Shown here: positions 22,681 through 35,072 of the stretch, piece by piece
How positions within the stretch are numbered: the stretch's first letter is position 1
Layout: every line of letters begins with the position of its first letter
NCBI GenBank assembly: GCA_023101725.1
Contig: JALJCO010009114.1
Coordinates: 434,001 to 498,000, forward strand
Source of the DNA: Atherinomorus stipes
Taxonomy: Eukaryota > Chordata > Actinopteri > Atheriniformes > Atherinidae
DNA: 64,000 nt
Reading direction: 5' to 3'
The notes under the pieces: generated by a model
The model's database searches: none
What the model saw: only the letters and a program-made list of their open reading frames with translations
Told to the model about the DNA's origin: nothing
Program-made: the position numbers and the translations under genes

Positions 22681-23556
22681 CTACGTTTACATGCCACCAA
22701 AATTCAGGTTAGGGTCAATATTCTGGTTTCTGAAAGCTTTGGAATAACCTGTTTACATGCATGAGCAGAGTTATGAGTGGATGATAACTGCAATCAACTG
22801 GAATATCCCGACCAAAACAGCAGCAACGCACGGAGAACATCGTGAATATGCGCCATTTCCGATTCATCCTGTATCCGAGGCAACAATAGCAGCAGTGGGC
22901 TGAGAACAGTCTCCTTGGTGCTGGTACTGACCCACCACAAGAAAACACCGTCACTGCATTTACATGGAGCCAAATATGCTGATTGCTTTCGGTTTAAAAG
23001 CTCTTTCAGAATTAAAATGATCCATGTAAACACCTCTTTCCGAATGAAAAGTGCTGAACCGAATGAATTTTCATTCGGTTTCACAGGGGTAGAATATTCC
23101 TGCCCCCAAACCGAACGGGGTATCATGCAAACGCTGAATCGGAATGTTGTGAGGTTGCGCTCTTACAGCACATGCTTCCACAAGACATCAACGTGCAACG
23201 AGTGACGTTTCCTCACTTTGGCAGATGGCTGTGAACAACGTAATTCCCTGGACAGAAACAGAAAGTTTGTTTTTTACTCAAACGCTGTCTCTGTTTACAG
23301 TAGGAGTGCATGAGGATCAGCTGCTGCGGGATTAAAGTCCTGCAGAAACCACAACCGTGACGATCAGTTTGTTAGACCTCCATCTTTAATAAATAACTGT
23401 CTGCGCATGTCAGACAGGATTATTCTGAATAAATATTGGTGATCTGGTGATGTACACACCAGATCAGAATGAATCAGTTCCCAAGTAAACAGCCCTTAAA
23501 TCCTCAATCAGAATGATTTCATTCCAACTGGGAAAAAAGGCTCCATGTAAACGTAC
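22681..23556. mobile_element. Inverted-repeat element with GTTTACATG ends, copy 2
   Basis: Starts CTACGTTTACATGCCACC directly after the previous element ends and finishes GGCTCCATGTAAACGTA. Internal CATTTACATGGAGCCAAATA and ATCCATGTAAACACCTC show that further copies or decayed arms lie inside. No transposase seen. Confidence 0.55.
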
Positions 23557-23587
23557 CCAATGACACGAAATGCAGCTCTACAAAGAG

Positions 23588-23757
23588 CAGGGGTGCCCAA
23601 GTCTGGTCCTCAAGAGCTACTAGCCTGCAATTTTTAGAGCATACCCTCTCCAACACACCCGAATCAAATGGTTAATCTCCTTGTGTGCATGTCATTCAGC
23701 TCTGCAGAAGCTGGTAACGAGACACTCATTTGGTTCAGGTGTGTTGGAGCAAATCCT
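23588..23757 (+). mobile_element. CAGGGGTGCCC-type short element
   Basis: Starts CAGGGGTGCCCAAGTCTGGT, CCTCAAGAGC, and contains CTCCAACACACCCGAATCAA and CAGGTGTGTTGGAGCAAATC in inverted arrangement. This is a widespread teleost non-autonomous element. The outer right end is missing. Related pieces are at 30985-31068 and 34966-35056. Confidence 0.75.
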
Positions 23758-23869
23758 TCACCACCATGTGATGCTACAGGTCCCAGGAACTGTTCGTATC
23801 AAATATGAAATGTACAATGTAAAGGGTTAAACTGACACACTGACATTAATTATATATTCCCGGAGCCCT

Positions 23870-24206
23870 CATTGCCCTTCAGCATCCCGAGGGCAGCTGA
23901 GAAACTGCACTTAACAACTGCTTTTCTAACCCCAAGCATTGTGTGACAGCTGTGTTTTGCTTTATGGGACCATCACATGCCAGCAACCGAATGTCAGCCA
24001 TGTTGGACGCGCATCATGACGGATTTAACAAAGAAACCTGAGGGGACATTTCTGGAGGAAAAGAGGAATTAAGAGTAAAAAAAAAAAACAAGTCAACATT
24101 GGACTGGAGAGGTTCCAAAGACGACAGGATGCAAGATAAATGCTGACTGTGGTCGTTAGGGGGCGCTAACGGGCAACAATCTGCCAATGTTCAGTGCTGC
24201 TTTAAA
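23870..24206 (+). mobile_element. TTAA-type non-autonomous element, family 2, copy 2
   Basis: CAGCTGAGAAACTGCACTTA near the left, AAACCTGAGGGGACATTTC in the middle, and AGTGCTGCT-TTAA at the right end. Comparable order to 6263-6566. The motif TTAGGGGGCGCTAACGGGC precedes the right end. Confidence 0.5.
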
Positions 24207-26630
24207 TGCAAGTGAATGCATTTGACTGACCCCGTTTCTGCAGTTATGATTGATGCTTTGCTCATGTTTAATTAAATGATTGTATTGTCTCACCTCCACA
24301 ACAGTTTCCCCCTCCCTTTCGTTTCCTAACTAGTACCAGTGTAGTAAGCATGCAGCCTATGGATGTGGATGGATATGGATGACACGTTATGGAATAGTGT
24401 TCATCGGAAATAATGGCACTGCCAGGACAAATAATCAAAGTGATGATTCACTCTTCACCTGCTTTCATTTATACCCAACTAAATCAACATTTAGGGGTTG
24501 AGAGGGTGATATAGAGCCTTGGCTGAGCATTGATGTGGTTCAGCTGGACTCTGGTTGCCATGGCAAACTGTTTAAAAGAAAAAAAAAAAAAAAACATGTC
24601 ACAGGGAGGTTATTTAAAACCCATAAAACCAGATTGTAGAAGAGTAAATGTATTCTAAGATAACTCAAATGTTTACTGTTATACTGTCATATGGGTGTAA
24701 ATCTGTGTCTAAAGCAAAGCATATTTCTCATTTATGCAAATGGCTGCTTCCTGTAATGTTTAAGTCAAATTAGCGCTTGTTTCCTTATCATATATTCATA
24801 GGGCCACTCAGGATGCTATGAAGTACTTGCATTAAGGCCTTTTGTAAAGCATGTTCCATGCTGGAGCACTTCAACTTAGCTGCACAGCCCGAGGCGAGAA
24901 CTGAAGCAGGAGGCTTCTGCAGATGCCACATTCTCCCTTAAAAACAAGAAAAAGAAAAGAGCCCAAAAAAAAAAAGAAGGAAAAAAAATCTCTGCTCTTC
25001 ATTTTGCTGTACACCTATTACTTTGCACTCTGTCTGAGCAGAATCTATAAGGGCAACAAAAATTACCCACACGCAGATGTTTGAGTGTTTCCCCGAAGCG
25101 TTTAAGGCATGATGTATGCCATTATAAAAGCAGTGTGACGGCGGCTGCATTGTCAGCATTCTGCTGTTCCACAGGCTGATGGGGGACTGCGGGCTGATTG
25201 AGAGCTGGCTGACTGAGGATATGACAAGATAAAGAATATTGAATTACACACTCCCAACAATAATTACGTTTTGAATTAGGCGGCGTATTAAGGGGATATC
25301 GGTTAATTTTAATGATTCTTGAGAGACAACTTCTCTTATTTGACATGGTAATTATAGATTCTCTACAGATCAAAAAAAGGGGAAGTTTTCAGCCATCTTT
25401 CAGATGATGGGCAAAATAAAACAATCTATACTTTAGGTTCATGCAGGGAATGAGAGGCAGAGAGAATATCATCATGTATGCCTTTGTTCTGCAGCAGCAT
25501 CCATCAACACGTATGAAGATGCTCTGAGTATGAATCACGTTTTAATGCATGACTTTGTTCTCTGCTTTTTTTTTTTTCCCAGTGAGATTAATTCCCTTTC
25601 AGAGAAGAACAGGATGGGACTTTTTGTTTGTGCCTTGATAAGTTCACTCAGCCTGTAGACAAATTAAATAGCACTCCCTCTGCTTTCATATTGAACTGCT
25701 GTCCATGTTACAGAGCCTTCCAGAAACACAGAGCAATCAAGGGAAGAGAGCAGACTCTCCTGGGGCACTGTTCCAAAGCAGAACCTCAGTTTTGAGCTGC
25801 TCTGCGCCTCCGCATCAGATATACATACAATCAACCCCTGATTCAGTCCCCCTGCACAGGGTTGCCCCTGCAAGGGCTGAAATTTTCCAATCCAAATTCA
25901 TTGTTAGGGCTGGTTTTTCTTAGGAAACATCTCTTTCTAATGAATGCAGCTTCTGGAGTGTGCATGATGGCTGAAATCAGGCGTGGAGAAGAGTACCAGG
26001 TCTGGCTGTGAGGCTGAGCTGAGTTCATGGCACCATCACCACAGAGAAATTATTTAACATCACTTTTAATTAAGTCAGCCTACAGAGCGGCTCATTACAA
26101 TGGAAGGTTGATTTACTCAGTGTATTTCAAGCTCAGTTCAGTTCAGTGGCGTTTACGCCTGTCTCCACTCCACACACACTAACACACACACGCTGGTGTC
26201 ACTTCAGGCCTACAAACATTACAACATACATGACAGCTGTAATATGGGAGCTGACAGCAGAATAAAAACAGCAGCAGTCTTTGGGATGCATTAGTCTAAA
26301 TGACCTCTAAATAGATGGTAAGTAAAGGCAGGACGGGGATCTTATGCATACATTTTTCCCCGTTTTTCTGAAGGTTAAAACAGCCCTTCATGGAATTAAT
26401 TCATTCTTAATGGACCGACCTGATCCTCTGGATGTTATTGAATAAGCACGATGCGTACCCCATGCACAAGTGAGAAACCTTTCCCAGCATGAAAGGACAA
26501 GCTGGAGTCAAAGTGCAGAACAAGAGTGTCGAGGTCCAAAAATGAGTTTATATTCAGCAACACTCCTTTCATCAACGGAGTAAGTTCTTCAGACGGAAAA
26601 CCTGCTTTGTTATTACTTAGTTTAAACAAA
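24207..26630. other. Unique-looking non-coding DNA
   Basis: No recognised gene or paired repeat over 2.4 kb. A-run at 24577-24594, T-run at 25567-25578 and a short CACACA tract near 26170-26190. Confidence 0.45.
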
Positions 26631-26728
26631 ACAAGGCAAGTTTATTTGCAAGGCACCTTTCATGAACAAGACAATTCAAATTGCTTCACATAAAACAAAA
26701 GCATTGCAGAGGGGGTGCAGAGGAAACA
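26631..26728 (+). mobile_element. AAGGCAAGTTTATTTG-type retroposon fragment, copy 1
   Basis: ACAAGGCAAGTTTATTTGCA, AGGCACCTTTCATGAACAAG, ACAATTCAAATTGCTTCACA and AAAAGCATTGCAGA follow the order of a widespread fish repeat. Copy 2 is at 40270-40372 in the same orientation. Confidence 0.8.
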
Positions 26729-27382
26729 CTAAAGACAAACCGTTGAAAAGTTGTATAGATTTATCTGAATAATGGTGATTTTTTTTATAGTACAATAAAA
26801 ATTCTAATTTTTAATTGTAATTTATTACCTTTTATAAAAAATATATATATATACATATAAAATTAAAGTCATAACTGAACTAGAGATGTATAGCCCATAA
26901 TAAGAGTTTTGTTTTTGACATTAAACGGCCCAAAGCTGCTTTTTCACACACAGATTTTAACCCAAGTTAACAATGATCCTGATGGATATTGTAATTCGGA
27001 CCATTTATTGATCGTCTACCCCATTAAAGATTTCCTGGATACTGTGCATGAGGGGGTTGTGGTTGCCAAATGTCCCATAGATACAAAGGAGCATCTCTGA
27101 TAGAGAAACTCATTTCAAAAGGTGCTACATGAGCAGTGATTTTCCTCTTAATTCTTCTAAAACTTGTAAACATGTTTACAAAAGTTGTAGACAGAGTCCA
27201 GTCCGATTAATGGCTTGCAGCCAAATTACACCCTGGTCATCGTGTCCAGATTGAAGACTTTGACTCTGGCCAGACATAATTGTTTTATCAAGATGTATAC
27301 ATTTTACTTTATGGGACAGAGACCAGAATACTCCAGATAACTTAACTGGATCATTTCTTACTCTGGGTATCACCTACATTTA
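26729..27382. other. Non-coding DNA
   Basis: A/T-rich, with a short (AT)n at 26841-26861. No gene seen. Confidence 0.45.
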
Positions 27383-28074
27383 GTTAAAGGAGTGATGTCA
27401 TCACAGTATAAATCATTTCATGTAGTTGATATTGCTGCATACGTCAATTCTCCAAAGACAAACATTGCTTTTTTCAGAGATGGGAGATTGTTTTGGTACG
27501 CTATACTTTCCTCCTCAGTATAAGGGCTGGATGCGGGAAGGAAATGCCGCTCTACCCGAAGACCAAGTTGACTTCATTTTGATTGGCTACGACTTATTTG
27601 GATACTAGGTCAAGCTAGTGGTTGGAGTTTGCTAAAGGCTATCTGTTAGCAACATGGGCACTTCAGACAGCATTTAGAAAATAAACTTACTGGTGATGAC
27701 AATGTTGTGGTTGCCTCCTTCAGTGTTGCTGCAGAAGTTTTCTTTTAAATCCATTTGTTCAGAAACCCAGACCTGAATTCACCCATGTTGATTGCCGTCA
27801 TTCATGCTAGCGTGACTCACATCAGCGCTGCAGGAGAAGGAAGGCTGTTCACTTGATAGTGTACTTTAATTGGGGAATTTGAATCACATAGAAAGATAAA
27901 CTACGTAGAATGATAAGCTGCTGTCTGATTCAGCTGTTTCTGAACAAAGAAACAAAGCTAACCGCCCATGAACAGGGACTTTGATTCTCACTCTGAACAT
28001 TCACATGACAGAAGATCATATTATACCCCCAAAACCCCAGAAAAGTGAAATTTGATGTCATGGCACCTTTAAAG
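27383..28074 (+). mobile_element. TTAA-type MITE, family 6, copy 1
   Basis: Left TTAA-AGGAGTGATGTCATC and right GATGTCATGGCACCT-TTAA are imperfect inverted repeats. It is collinear at both ends with 40731-41316 (TTGACTTCATTTTGATTGGC, GATAAGCTGCTGTCTGATTC and GGGACTTTGATTCTCACTCT). The internal 500 bp have no coding potential. Confidence 0.8.
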
Positions 28075-29169
28075 AATGTAGAGGCAAGATTAAGAAATGA
28101 GACGCATGGGAGCGTGCACAAACTGAAGCTATAACGTTAACTACGCTGATAAAGGCTTTTTTTCTTCATAGTCACACTTTTTAGTGTCTTTCAGTTGATC
28201 TGGATTGTTTGCCGATGACAGAAGAATCCATAACTATCCCTTGCAGTGTTTGAATCTATTGCGACGTCTCCTTCTCGTATCAAAACTGTCAGGGACGCGG
28301 ATGCAGTGTTATTTGACGTTTCACATGCAGGACAGTGCGGGAAATTCGGCCACAGGATCACAGCACATTATGCAGCACAAAGCCTGTTCAAGGCAACGGA
28401 GAGAGACGTCAGTGGGCTCGATCTTTTTGGTTTGTAACGCTTCATCACCCATTAGTATTAAAAACTGGACATGTTTGTTTATTCTTTCATAATTCCTGCC
28501 TCTAGTTCCTTAAAGGTGATCAGAAAATGCCACTTACCCTGCCATGTTGGAGGGGTTCGCGTGTTCTGAGTATCCAAGGATCCATGTTGTCCGGGCCTTT
28601 TATATGTAATAAAAGTCCAAAATCAAAAAAAGAAATTAAATAAACACAAACTCCAAATAAAAAGTAATTAAAAAAGGACTGAAAAGGCTAAAAGGAGCTT
28701 GTCTCTGCTGTCTACACCTGCTGCTACTCGTTGTCAGGGGAGGAGCCCTCTCCCAGGTGCTGCCAATCAGTTAATTAAAACTCCCACTAGCTTGCAGATA
28801 AAAACAGGTAAAAAAAAAAAAAAAAAACCAACTTAAAACCACAAAACCATGCTAAAACAAGCTAGTGGGCGGCAGTCCAGTGTCTGGCAGCACCCTTTTA
28901 GTTCATCTAGGCTTCTTTTCCACTAAAGAGGAGCCAGTTCTGGCTCGGTGCTGGTGCTAGAGCCAGTGCTTAACTGGTTCAACTCCAGTGCTCCCAAAAA
29001 ACCAGTTCTGGTTTTGACCGTTTTGTTTTTTTTTTGTGCACATGGTGGTGTCCATGTATTCAAATGCCACATGTGGTTTACATTTTCGCACTCTCTCACC
29101 TCCTCAATCAGCTCTTTTAAAACTATCCATTCAACGTCACATCTGCGGAAATGCAGAAGTGCCGACTGT
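28075..29169. other. Non-coding DNA with repeat debris
   Basis: Contains A-runs at 28810-28828, and a 28905-29035 segment with AGCCAGTTCTGGCTCGG and ACTGGTTCAACTCCAGTGCT, which resembles a teleost short-element terminus. No gene. Confidence 0.4.
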
Positions 29170-29606
29170 CAGTCGTCAAAATTATTCATATCCATTTACA
29201 AAATTAGAATTTAGTGAAATAAAACATTGCTTTTGAATTGTGGTTGAAAATAATTTTAAAAAAGGTAACAAACAAAATGTCCCTTCCCCATGAGCATGGA
29301 TCAACGTAGCTGTCAGCAGGTGTAGAAGTCTTTCTGAACATCACAGAAAACACCTGATTGCAGTGATTGCTTCAAACTGTTTCTCAACAAAGTTTTAGCT
29401 TCGAACCCCCATCAAGCTTGTTTATATGTTTTATTTTTTGTGTGTTTGTTTTTAATATTTCTGTTGATCCACAAGTCAAAATTAATGTCATGATTTTCAT
29501 AGAATTTTTATTCATTATTACTTTTGTCAATTTCAACTTATTTCATTGACAGCTGATTTTTTTTCCTCCTTTAATTGGAGGTTATGAATAATTTGGAGGA
29601 CAACTG
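29170..29606 (+). mobile_element. Tc1-like element with internal deletion, copy 1
   Basis: Left end CAGTCGTCAAAATTATTCAT and right end, reverse complement CAGTTGTCCTCCAAATTATT, with TA after the right end (29607-29608). Inside, 29306-29400 reads NVAVSRCRSLSEHHRKHLIA and then VIASNCFSTKF, the C-terminal end of a Tc1 transposase. Everything upstream of that (paired-like and DD34E catalytic region) is absent, so it cannot move by itself. Confidence 0.85.
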
Positions 29607-30984
29607 TACATTTAATTACCGTTTTTTAATCAAAGACCATTGTTCTGCTTTCCTATTTGGGACCACTAACTCATATCTCCAGTTGACAAACAAGTGAAAA
29701 TTACTTTTCCAGCTTGTTTTATTGCCACAGCCCACCTTGCATTAGGGGAACGTTATCTTCACATGATTCCTGTCAAAGCATCAGAGCTCCTGCTCGTTTC
29801 ACACAATTCCATGAGACTTATTTGGTGGCATTGGCATTTACTTCATTAAACATCGCACCGCACATAATGTATTAACTCCCCACCTGAGGGCTGCATTAGC
29901 CACTTGCATTTGTATGCATATAAATTAGCCCAACACAGCAAAATGGATGTTTATACAGCTGGCCAGAAAGCTTGGTGGGGAAAAATGTTAATAAACAATT
30001 CCACGAGTGTAAAGGGAACGGGTTCGTTGCAGATAAATCTGAGACCTGGTGGGGATTAATAAGTGAAAAATGAGCCGAAGTGAAAAATGTTTTGCTGCTG
30101 TTCTGCAGTTGATTTCTCAGGTTTCAGTAATATTTAACATGCAACACCAGCAACGCCGAGCGTCACAGGGAAGGAACAGGACGATTAGTGATTTATATCT
30201 GGATATCCCGCTCTATCACTCTTAATTCTGAATTCATCAAAACAACTCTACACTAATAAATTGAACGTCATGCATATTCCTAGTTGAATGTCACAACTTT
30301 CACAGGTAACCATGGTGACAGAAGCAACTGCTCGACTGGTAAATCATCTCTTTCTAAGGGAGATCACAATGCTGCCATCCCCTCGGGTGTAGTAATAACT
30401 ACACGGCATGCTGGTCTTTTCATCTGCACTATGTTCAGTATTAGATTGTCTTAAAGTCGAGACGAGCAGGTAAGCCCTGCTGTGCAGCCTTTGTTTCGCC
30501 ATCAGGAAGCTCACTGCCTCCAAGCAAACACACATTTTTTGCAGCCCAACTCACTCTCGACCTAATTAGTCACAAATCATTAAGTGCATTTGAAAATCAT
30601 CACTAACCTTACCTATAAAGAACACCAATAAAAATGAGCAGCCCTTCGATTAAAGCATTTAAAGCCCATATGTAGAGTGGGGCAGCAGGGTACATTAAGT
30701 GATTGTAGTGGGTTTCTGTTCACATTATGCTATGAGGAGAGGAATACACACACACACACACTTTCATGTGCACACAATACTGCAACCATGAACTGTGAGG
30801 TTCATGATTTCTCTGTTATGAAGTGCAAGGCTCTGCTTCTCAAAGTATTTTTGCAACAGTTTTACCATCCAAGGTCCAGGAGAGGATTTCAATTTTGAAT
30901 ACCAAGCATGAGTCAAAACTATGCTTATTAAACGTGGGTTTTTTTTTCTTCTTTTACCATCTCCAGGGATTTTTTATAAAATCA
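29607..30984. other. Non-coding DNA
   Basis: No gene or repeat pair recognised. (CA)n of about 7 units at 30747-30761. Confidence 0.45.
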
Positions 30985-31068
30985 GAGACTCTCAATCCTG
31001 GTTCTCGAGGGCCGGTCTCCTGCATTATTTCATGGTTTCTCTGCTGCAACACAACAGATCCAAATCAG
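30985..31068 (+). mobile_element. Fragment of CAGGGGTGCCC-type element
   Basis: CTCTCAATCCTGGTTCTCGA, GGGCCGGTCTCCTGCATT and CTGCTGCAACACAACAG follow the left half of the family at 23588-23757. Confidence 0.55.
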
Positions 31069-31075
31069 TGGCCGA

Positions 31076-31300
31076 GGGTGCATTCGCACCAGGATAGTCC
31101 GGGACCTCGGTCTGATTGGGTGGAGATTTCTGAAAAATGTTGCGCCTTTCTTTGCTTCTGTTCGCGTTCAAACTTCAGTAACCGAAGCGGACCAAACCGC
31201 CTGGTTGAACCACCGTAGTTAAACAGCTGCCCGCTAGGGGGCGACGCTCCCCAATACAACCACTGATCAATGATGAAAAAGCAGGAGGAAGAAGAAAACC
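31076..31300. mobile_element. Possible short DNA transposon
   Basis: Begins GGGTGCATTCGCACCAGGAT, AGTCCGGGACC and has AACCGAAGCGGACCAAACCG inside and a CGCTAGGGGGCGACGC block. The opening resembles a common teleost short element. The right end is not defined. Confidence 0.4.
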
Positions 31301-31709
31301 GGACTCCGTGATAAAAGTGGAAATCTTTCTGCTTCTTATTAGGCTACTCCATCTCTGTCTGCACATTTCCAGCTGTTTTTTGTTGTTGTTTTGACCTCAG
31401 CTTCTTCAAAACGCGCTGTTTGCTTTTTCTCTCCGACCCAAACAATTATCTACCCCACTTCCTTCTGCTTTTTCTTCTTCTGCTTTATTGAGGTCGACAA
31501 ACGTCACTTCCATTTGGTGCGTTGGATAGTTCGTATTGTGGATTTCCTTATATCTAGCTCTATTAAACTGCTGTCTCACTGAGGTGGCCTTACATTGACT
31601 GACACACAACAGGTGGTGTTTTGACCAGAGGATGGATTAAATCTGTAACTATAAATAAGTAATTGACATTAACATGATATGGGTGTTTTTTTTTTTTTTA
31701 TACTTGTAT

Positions 31710-31757
31710 GATCCCCGAGGGGAAATTAGGGCTCTGCATTTTACCCATCTCTGTACT
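31710..31757 (+). mobile_element. Retroposon fragment
   Basis: GATCCCCGAGGGGAAATTAG, then GGCTCTGCATTTTACCCATC, is a sequence found repeatedly in fish genomes as part of retroposons. Very short. Confidence 0.55.
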
Positions 31758-31964
31758 GAGAGTATCAGAGAGTTAAAGTATATCCTGACGTCATCCTGTA
31801 GTATAAAGGAGCGTCACTGGGGTAAGACGAAATCTGCCCCCGAAAGCGTGTCATGTATTCTTTCTGTCAGTAATAAACGGGGCACACCTTTCCACCACCA
31901 AGAACCGTCTCGAGTAATTAATTTTATCCATAACACTCTCAGAGCAGAATATAGTTAAATCTCA

Positions 31965-32474
31965 TTATACCATGGTCTGGGTGAATACTCGATTCTGATT
32001 GGCTGCAGGGTGTCTGTTAAAAAGAGATATAGGACACCTAGAAAAGAAATTCCAAACAAACAACCTGATTATTCTAAATCAATGTGCTGACTCAAACGCT
32101 AGTTGGTAACCATGGCAACAGAACTTACTATTTTAACAGTAAAAACAACTTCAACATTAAAAATTGGCTAAACATTTATTTCTTTTTTTAGAATATTTTA
32201 TTTTTTAATTTTTTTCCAAGGAAATGGTCACAGTTTTAAACTGACTTAACAAACTCAAGTACAGGAAGTGAGAAAAAAAAATCTACATGGTGACAGAAAT
32301 GAGGTGAAATAAGCTAAACTTACAATGACGGGACAAAAACAGTAAATAGCTCAACCCAGCTCAAAAGTAGAAGAATTAGTCAGCATGGTGTGCTGGCAAA
32401 TTTTCCATATATATTAGAAATGGCTGCCATATCATATTTAACATATATTTATTTCGTAAGTGACCATGGTATAA
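31965..32474. mobile_element. Inverted-repeat element with TTATACCATGGTC ends
   Basis: A 13-bp perfect inverted repeat: TTATACCATGGTC at 31965-31977 and GACCATGGTATAA at 32462-32474. Left interior CGATTCTGATTGGCTGCAGG is shared with 14778-14885. Sequence to the right (GATAATGCCCTCCGAGG...TTAATGGACT, mirrored AGTCCATTAATTC-like near 32570) may belong to a larger copy ending near 32600. Confidence 0.7.
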
Positions 32475-32629
32475 GCAAGATAATGCCCTCCGAGGTTGTC
32501 CATTATCAGAATTAATGGACTTTGTTAAAGAAAACGCAACTCGCGTCGGACGGGTCACGCCTCCACGTCATCCATTAATTCCTGATAATGAACACCCTGT
32601 CGGGCATTTTCCCTTACAAATAGGAGAGA

Positions 32630-33154
32630 TGCACACTCAAACATAGAAGAACGAGACAGGAACATTTCTGTACCTGTGGGTACTTTTTTTTACAAATGTT
32701 CTCTCAAAAGTACAATATTGGTCTTTATGAGGCCAGAAGTGTACCTATATACTATGAAAAAGAGTCCAAAGTAATATAAAGTACAAATATGTACCATTTC
32801 AACTCTAAGGGTACCTGCAGCATTGAAAAATGTGCGTAGCTTGTACAATAACTATAAATAGCAGTACTTCTAAACAGGAGTATTATTATAGTTATTATAT
32901 TGTGATTTTCATAATAATCATAGTAATCATAGGAATAATTATATGTATAATTATATATGTGTTTGGCCTAATATTTATATAATAATCATTCATTTATTAG
33001 CATCTTTGATTGTTGTCATAATCTCTATTTTATTGACTTTTATTCATCATTTTTAATTGGTTTAATTGTACTTTATAAACTCATACAGCTTGATAAGGTA
33101 CAAAAATGGACCAGGACCGAAGGTTACAGAAATGCCTTTCAAAAAGGACCCCCC

Positions 33155-33189
<35 letters not shown>

Positions 33190-33239
33190 GCTTTGTACCC
33201 TTTTAAGTACAAATTGGTACCTCTATTTTTGAGTGTACA
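32630..33239. mobile_element. Inverted-repeat element with TGTACACTCAAA ends and internal (CA)n
   Basis: Left TGCACACTCAAACATAGAAG and right, reverse complement, TGTACACTCAAAAATAGAGG. The subterminal regions contain repeated GTACC and GGTAC words. A (CA)n tract lies near the right end. No target duplication was recognised. Confidence 0.65.
33157..33189 (+). repeat. (CA)n microsatellite
   Basis: Sixteen CA units preceded by a seven-C run. Confidence 0.95.
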
Positions 33240-33254
33240 ACCTCTCAGCTGTCA

Positions 33255-33310
33255 GCATTTATCGGTATCGATTGATATCAGATATCAGAAATCAAGAGTT
33301 GGACAATATC
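33255..33310 (-). mobile_element. hAT-like fragment
   Basis: TTATCGGTATCGATTGATAT, CAGATATCAG and AAGAGTTGGACAATATC, in reverse complement, match the left part of the element at 48590 (GATATTGCCCAACTCT...CAGATATCAACCGATTCC). Confidence 0.45.
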
Positions 33311-34965
33311 AGGTACCCGTAAAAAAGCCAATCACTAAAAATCCCTCATTTATTCTGTATATTTTGTCTTTCTTTGGAGCAATGGCACACAGAAAAGTGA
33401 GTTAATGCTAATATAATCAATAAGTCACAAGTTTGCTTCCCCACACAATAAATCCAAACACTCACTCCGGCTCCCTTTCAAAGCTCCCTGAAATCCTCTT
33501 GTCCTCTCAAATCTGTATACAGTACATGTGAGACGCTCACTGAACAAATAAGTGTGCTGCTTCACAGCCCCTTAGCACAGAGGAAGACATGTAGGACACT
33601 TTCCCTCAATATCCAAATGCAGGGAATATGTCTGGCTATTTGATTAATGCCGCAGCTGGGAGCGAGATCTAATTGTAGGAGCAGGATAAACACTTACTCA
33701 GAGAAAGGAAACGGTGCAAATCAGACCACTCCCCAGAGTATTGAGGAAGGAAATTGGTTTAAGGATGAGGCTCGGGCTTGCGTACCAATGCGGAGCCTGT
33801 CAGCCCTCTCTTACTCTCTCTATCTAACCCTCTTCACCCCTGCTGCGGCACCTTTGATTCAAATTTTCACAATGTGACACAGCTCTTTCTCTTCTTCCTC
33901 CTCTTTAGCTTTGCTTGTCCGGCGAGCACAAAGTCAGATCCTTGGATCTGAGTGTAACTGATGACTTGAGAAGATATAAATCACACTTGAATTGCAGCCC
34001 TGAGATGTCAGCCATTAAAATACAGGGCTGGCTCAAGCGAGTCCCCAGAATACATATGAGATGATTGGTAGTCAGAGATGCTGTATGACACGGCTGGATT
34101 ACCTTATGCAAAGGTGTTGAAATGAATGTTTAATACCAGAGTCTGTTTAAATAGCTGTCAGGATGTATTTTAAGTAAGAGTATCATTGGGGGACTCTTAA
34201 CGCCTCGTGAGGAATCTATATTTAAAGCAGTCCTTCTGTGGTCATAGGAATGGCTTCCATAAGAGAGAGCTGAAGGGCTGATCGAAGTCCGGATCAAAAC
34301 ACTGGATTTAGCTGTTTGCAAATAATCCACTGGCCTTGACGGAAGACAACAGCGCGCCATGAGGGAGAGCCGGACCACAAATCACTCCCCCCCCCAAAGT
34401 CAATTAAAGAACGAGGGGTAAAAAAGCATTTTACATCTAATTACATCACACAAATCGCCCCAGACAGCACACACATGTTCACTACGGCCATTTATTTGTG
34501 ACACACTGACAGCAGCCTTCACTCGGATTACCGTATTAAGTTTTTTTTTTCTCCTTCGCCAAGCTTTTCATTGTGAAAGGAGTTTTTAACATAATTACCC
34601 ATGTCTGTGCCGCTGCTGATTCTATTACTTTTTTCTGCCTTTTTTTGTCATTCCTTGGGAGCTGATTATAAAAGTGACTTCAAATAAAAAGATAGTGCTC
34701 TTTCTAATGCTGCCAACATTTCACTGGATTACACAGCATCCAGCTCTGCAGCGCGTTCAGGCCCACGACCGGGAGGATAAATACCCGCAAGTGAGCCACA
34801 CTCACTCCAGAGAGGGGTGATTTCAGGATAGCGCACGCAGTGGCGGAGCTAGGATTTATACAGTGGATGGAAGAGGGGGCAAATTCTAAGAAAGGGAATA
34901 ATTGTTTTCCTCTCTTCAGCACATATACTCGCCCACACTGCTGTGATAACTGATCACGTCCAAGT
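33311..34965. other. Unique-looking non-coding DNA
   Basis: No gene, and no repeat pair recognised over 1.65 kb. Confidence 0.45.
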
Positions 34966-35056
34966 CACCCTCTCCAACACACCTGAAACTAACGGCTAAC
35001 TCCCATCATTACCAGTGGTAACGAGCATTTATATGAATCCGGTGTGTTGGAGAAAA
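34966..35056 (+). mobile_element. Fragment of CAGGGGTGCCC-type element
   Basis: CACCCTCTCCAACACACCTG and CCGGTGTGTTGGAGAAAAG are inverted partners matching the centre of 23588-23757. Confidence 0.6.
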
Positions 35057-35072
35057 GATGCCTCAAAAACAG

